From: Phytophthora quininea
Lineage: Eukaryota > Oomycota > Peronosporomycetes > Peronosporales > Peronosporaceae
Assembly (NCBI GenBank): GCA_011947345.1
Contig: JAAVTG010000832.1
Span: 1 to 64,000 of the forward strand
Direction of reading: 5' to 3'
DNA: 64,000 nt
This document shows, in pieces, positions 63,287-64,000 of the stretch. A model generated the notes under the pieces. It saw nothing but the letters and a program-made list of their open reading frames with translations. It did not search any database and was not told the origin of the DNA. How positions within the stretch are numbered: position 1 is the stretch's first letter; each line of letters opens with the position of its first letter. The position numbers and the translations under genes are program-made.

Positions 63287-64000
63287 GGAAATTGAATTGA
63301 TTAACTGTTTAGCGGATTTCTCGTCTTAAGGTGATAAGCTATCTATCCGTGGGAGCAAGGTTCGTGTCGTCCACATGTGGTGCATGGGTTCCGGGATACT
63401 ATTTTCTGGCGGAGTAAAGCCAAGTTGTTGCAGCACGCGGACCACAGTAGCGCGGTTGCAATGAAGCTCATGTGCGTGTTGGTAGAGGAATTGGTAGTGC
63501 TTCTTGAACGAGTTCAGCAGATTGAGAATATTTGGCACTTCAGCTGTCGTTTCCTGGAAATGAATGTCGTTCCTGAGCCGCCAAGTTTCATGAAACACAA
63601 TCGCTGCGTAGATCCTCCACAGAAGTATCAGTTCTTTGTGTTCACTTCTCCAGTTCCTACGGAGGTCTTGCAATCTTGGGAAGAGTAGCAACCTCCAGCT
63701 TAGATCGACGCAAAAGAACGTCGACCACCGGCTCCATACTTCGCTCCACATTGGTTCTAATGACGTGCACGTGAAAAACAGTGTTCTACCGTTTCGATAT
63801 CCTGGCATTCCGGACGAACGCAGTTTTGGATGGTAGGATTTAGTTCTCTGAGGAAGTATAGTCGTGAACCGACTGTGAGGTCTCCAAAGCGCATTCGTAC
63901 TATCACATCATGAATTACCGGCAGTAGATATCCACGAAGAGAAATCACACTGGACAAGGTTTCATGAATCCTTTGTCGAGGACACCCCAGGTCTTCCATC
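63287..64000 (-). mobile_element. LINE-C, 3' part, continues beyond the window
   Basis: The minus-strand 3' end (AATCAATTCAATTTCCT) is at 63287. ORF2 C-terminal sequence follows, nearly identical to LINE-B 36290-36997 and including NCVRPECQDIETVEHCF. The stop and C-terminal frame (63326-63808 and 63757-63999) have one frame change. The 5' part lies outside the window. Confidence 0.9.

Overview
The window looks like a gene-sparse, repeat-rich region of an oomycete genome, most likely a Phytophthora or downy-mildew relative (Peronosporales). The reasons are short GT-AG introns (46-76 bp), small secreted proteins with EER motifs (one also with an N-terminal RTLR), oomycete-style initiator plus flanking promoter elements, and chromodomain Gypsy, LINE, hAT, pogo and MULE elements nested in one another. 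No rRNA, tRNA or CRISPR array was recognised.

Layout. 0.5-2.6 kb holds two decayed secreted-protein genes. 4.8-17.6 kb is one LINE of about 6.9 kb (13-bp target duplication) interrupted by a solo LTR and, 7 bp beyond its target duplication, by a complete chromodomain Gypsy element (LTRs 277/275 bp, TSD TCAAT). 18.7-20.2 kb holds one intact and one broken member of the secreted family. 20.6-24.6 kb has a conserved unknown gene, ASCC2 (CUE protein) and a small unknown gene. 24.8-27.7 kb holds remnants. 27.7-34.6 kb holds an F1-ATPase-alpha-like gene, PRMT7, another secreted-family copy and an NRAMP metal transporter. 34.7-37.0 kb is a 5'-truncated LINE with an 18-bp TSD. 37.0-46.2 kb has a TFIIS N-domain gene and the dense part of the secreted-protein cluster. 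There one member is split by a hAT transposon and another appears split by a micro-inversion that also cuts a LINE fragment. 47.6-48.8 kb is a decayed pogo-like element. 49.7-61.2 kb is a large MULE whose Ulp1-like protease is split by a second chromodomain Gypsy element (LTRs 394/397 bp, TSD GTTGC). 61.3-63.0 kb is a pogo-like element with 12-bp or longer TIRs. The right end is another LINE copy.

The most notable content is a dispersed family of about 14 secreted-protein genes and gene fragments. They share a signal peptide, an EER-like motif, a variable low-complexity middle (Gly-rich, Ala/Thr-rich or acidic tandem repeats) and a conserved C-terminal block of the form W..(F/K)..WW..(F)G followed by RRLR at the extreme C-terminus. 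I label it the WW-FG-RRLR family; this is a descriptive label, not a published name.

A caution runs through the annotation. Almost every conserved gene here, host or transposon, changes frame at a short homopolymer, nearly always as if one base were missing. That is the signature of homopolymer under-calling in an assembly, so 'pseudogene' calls based on one frameshift are provisional. Calls based on in-frame stops, transposon insertion or inversion are firmer.
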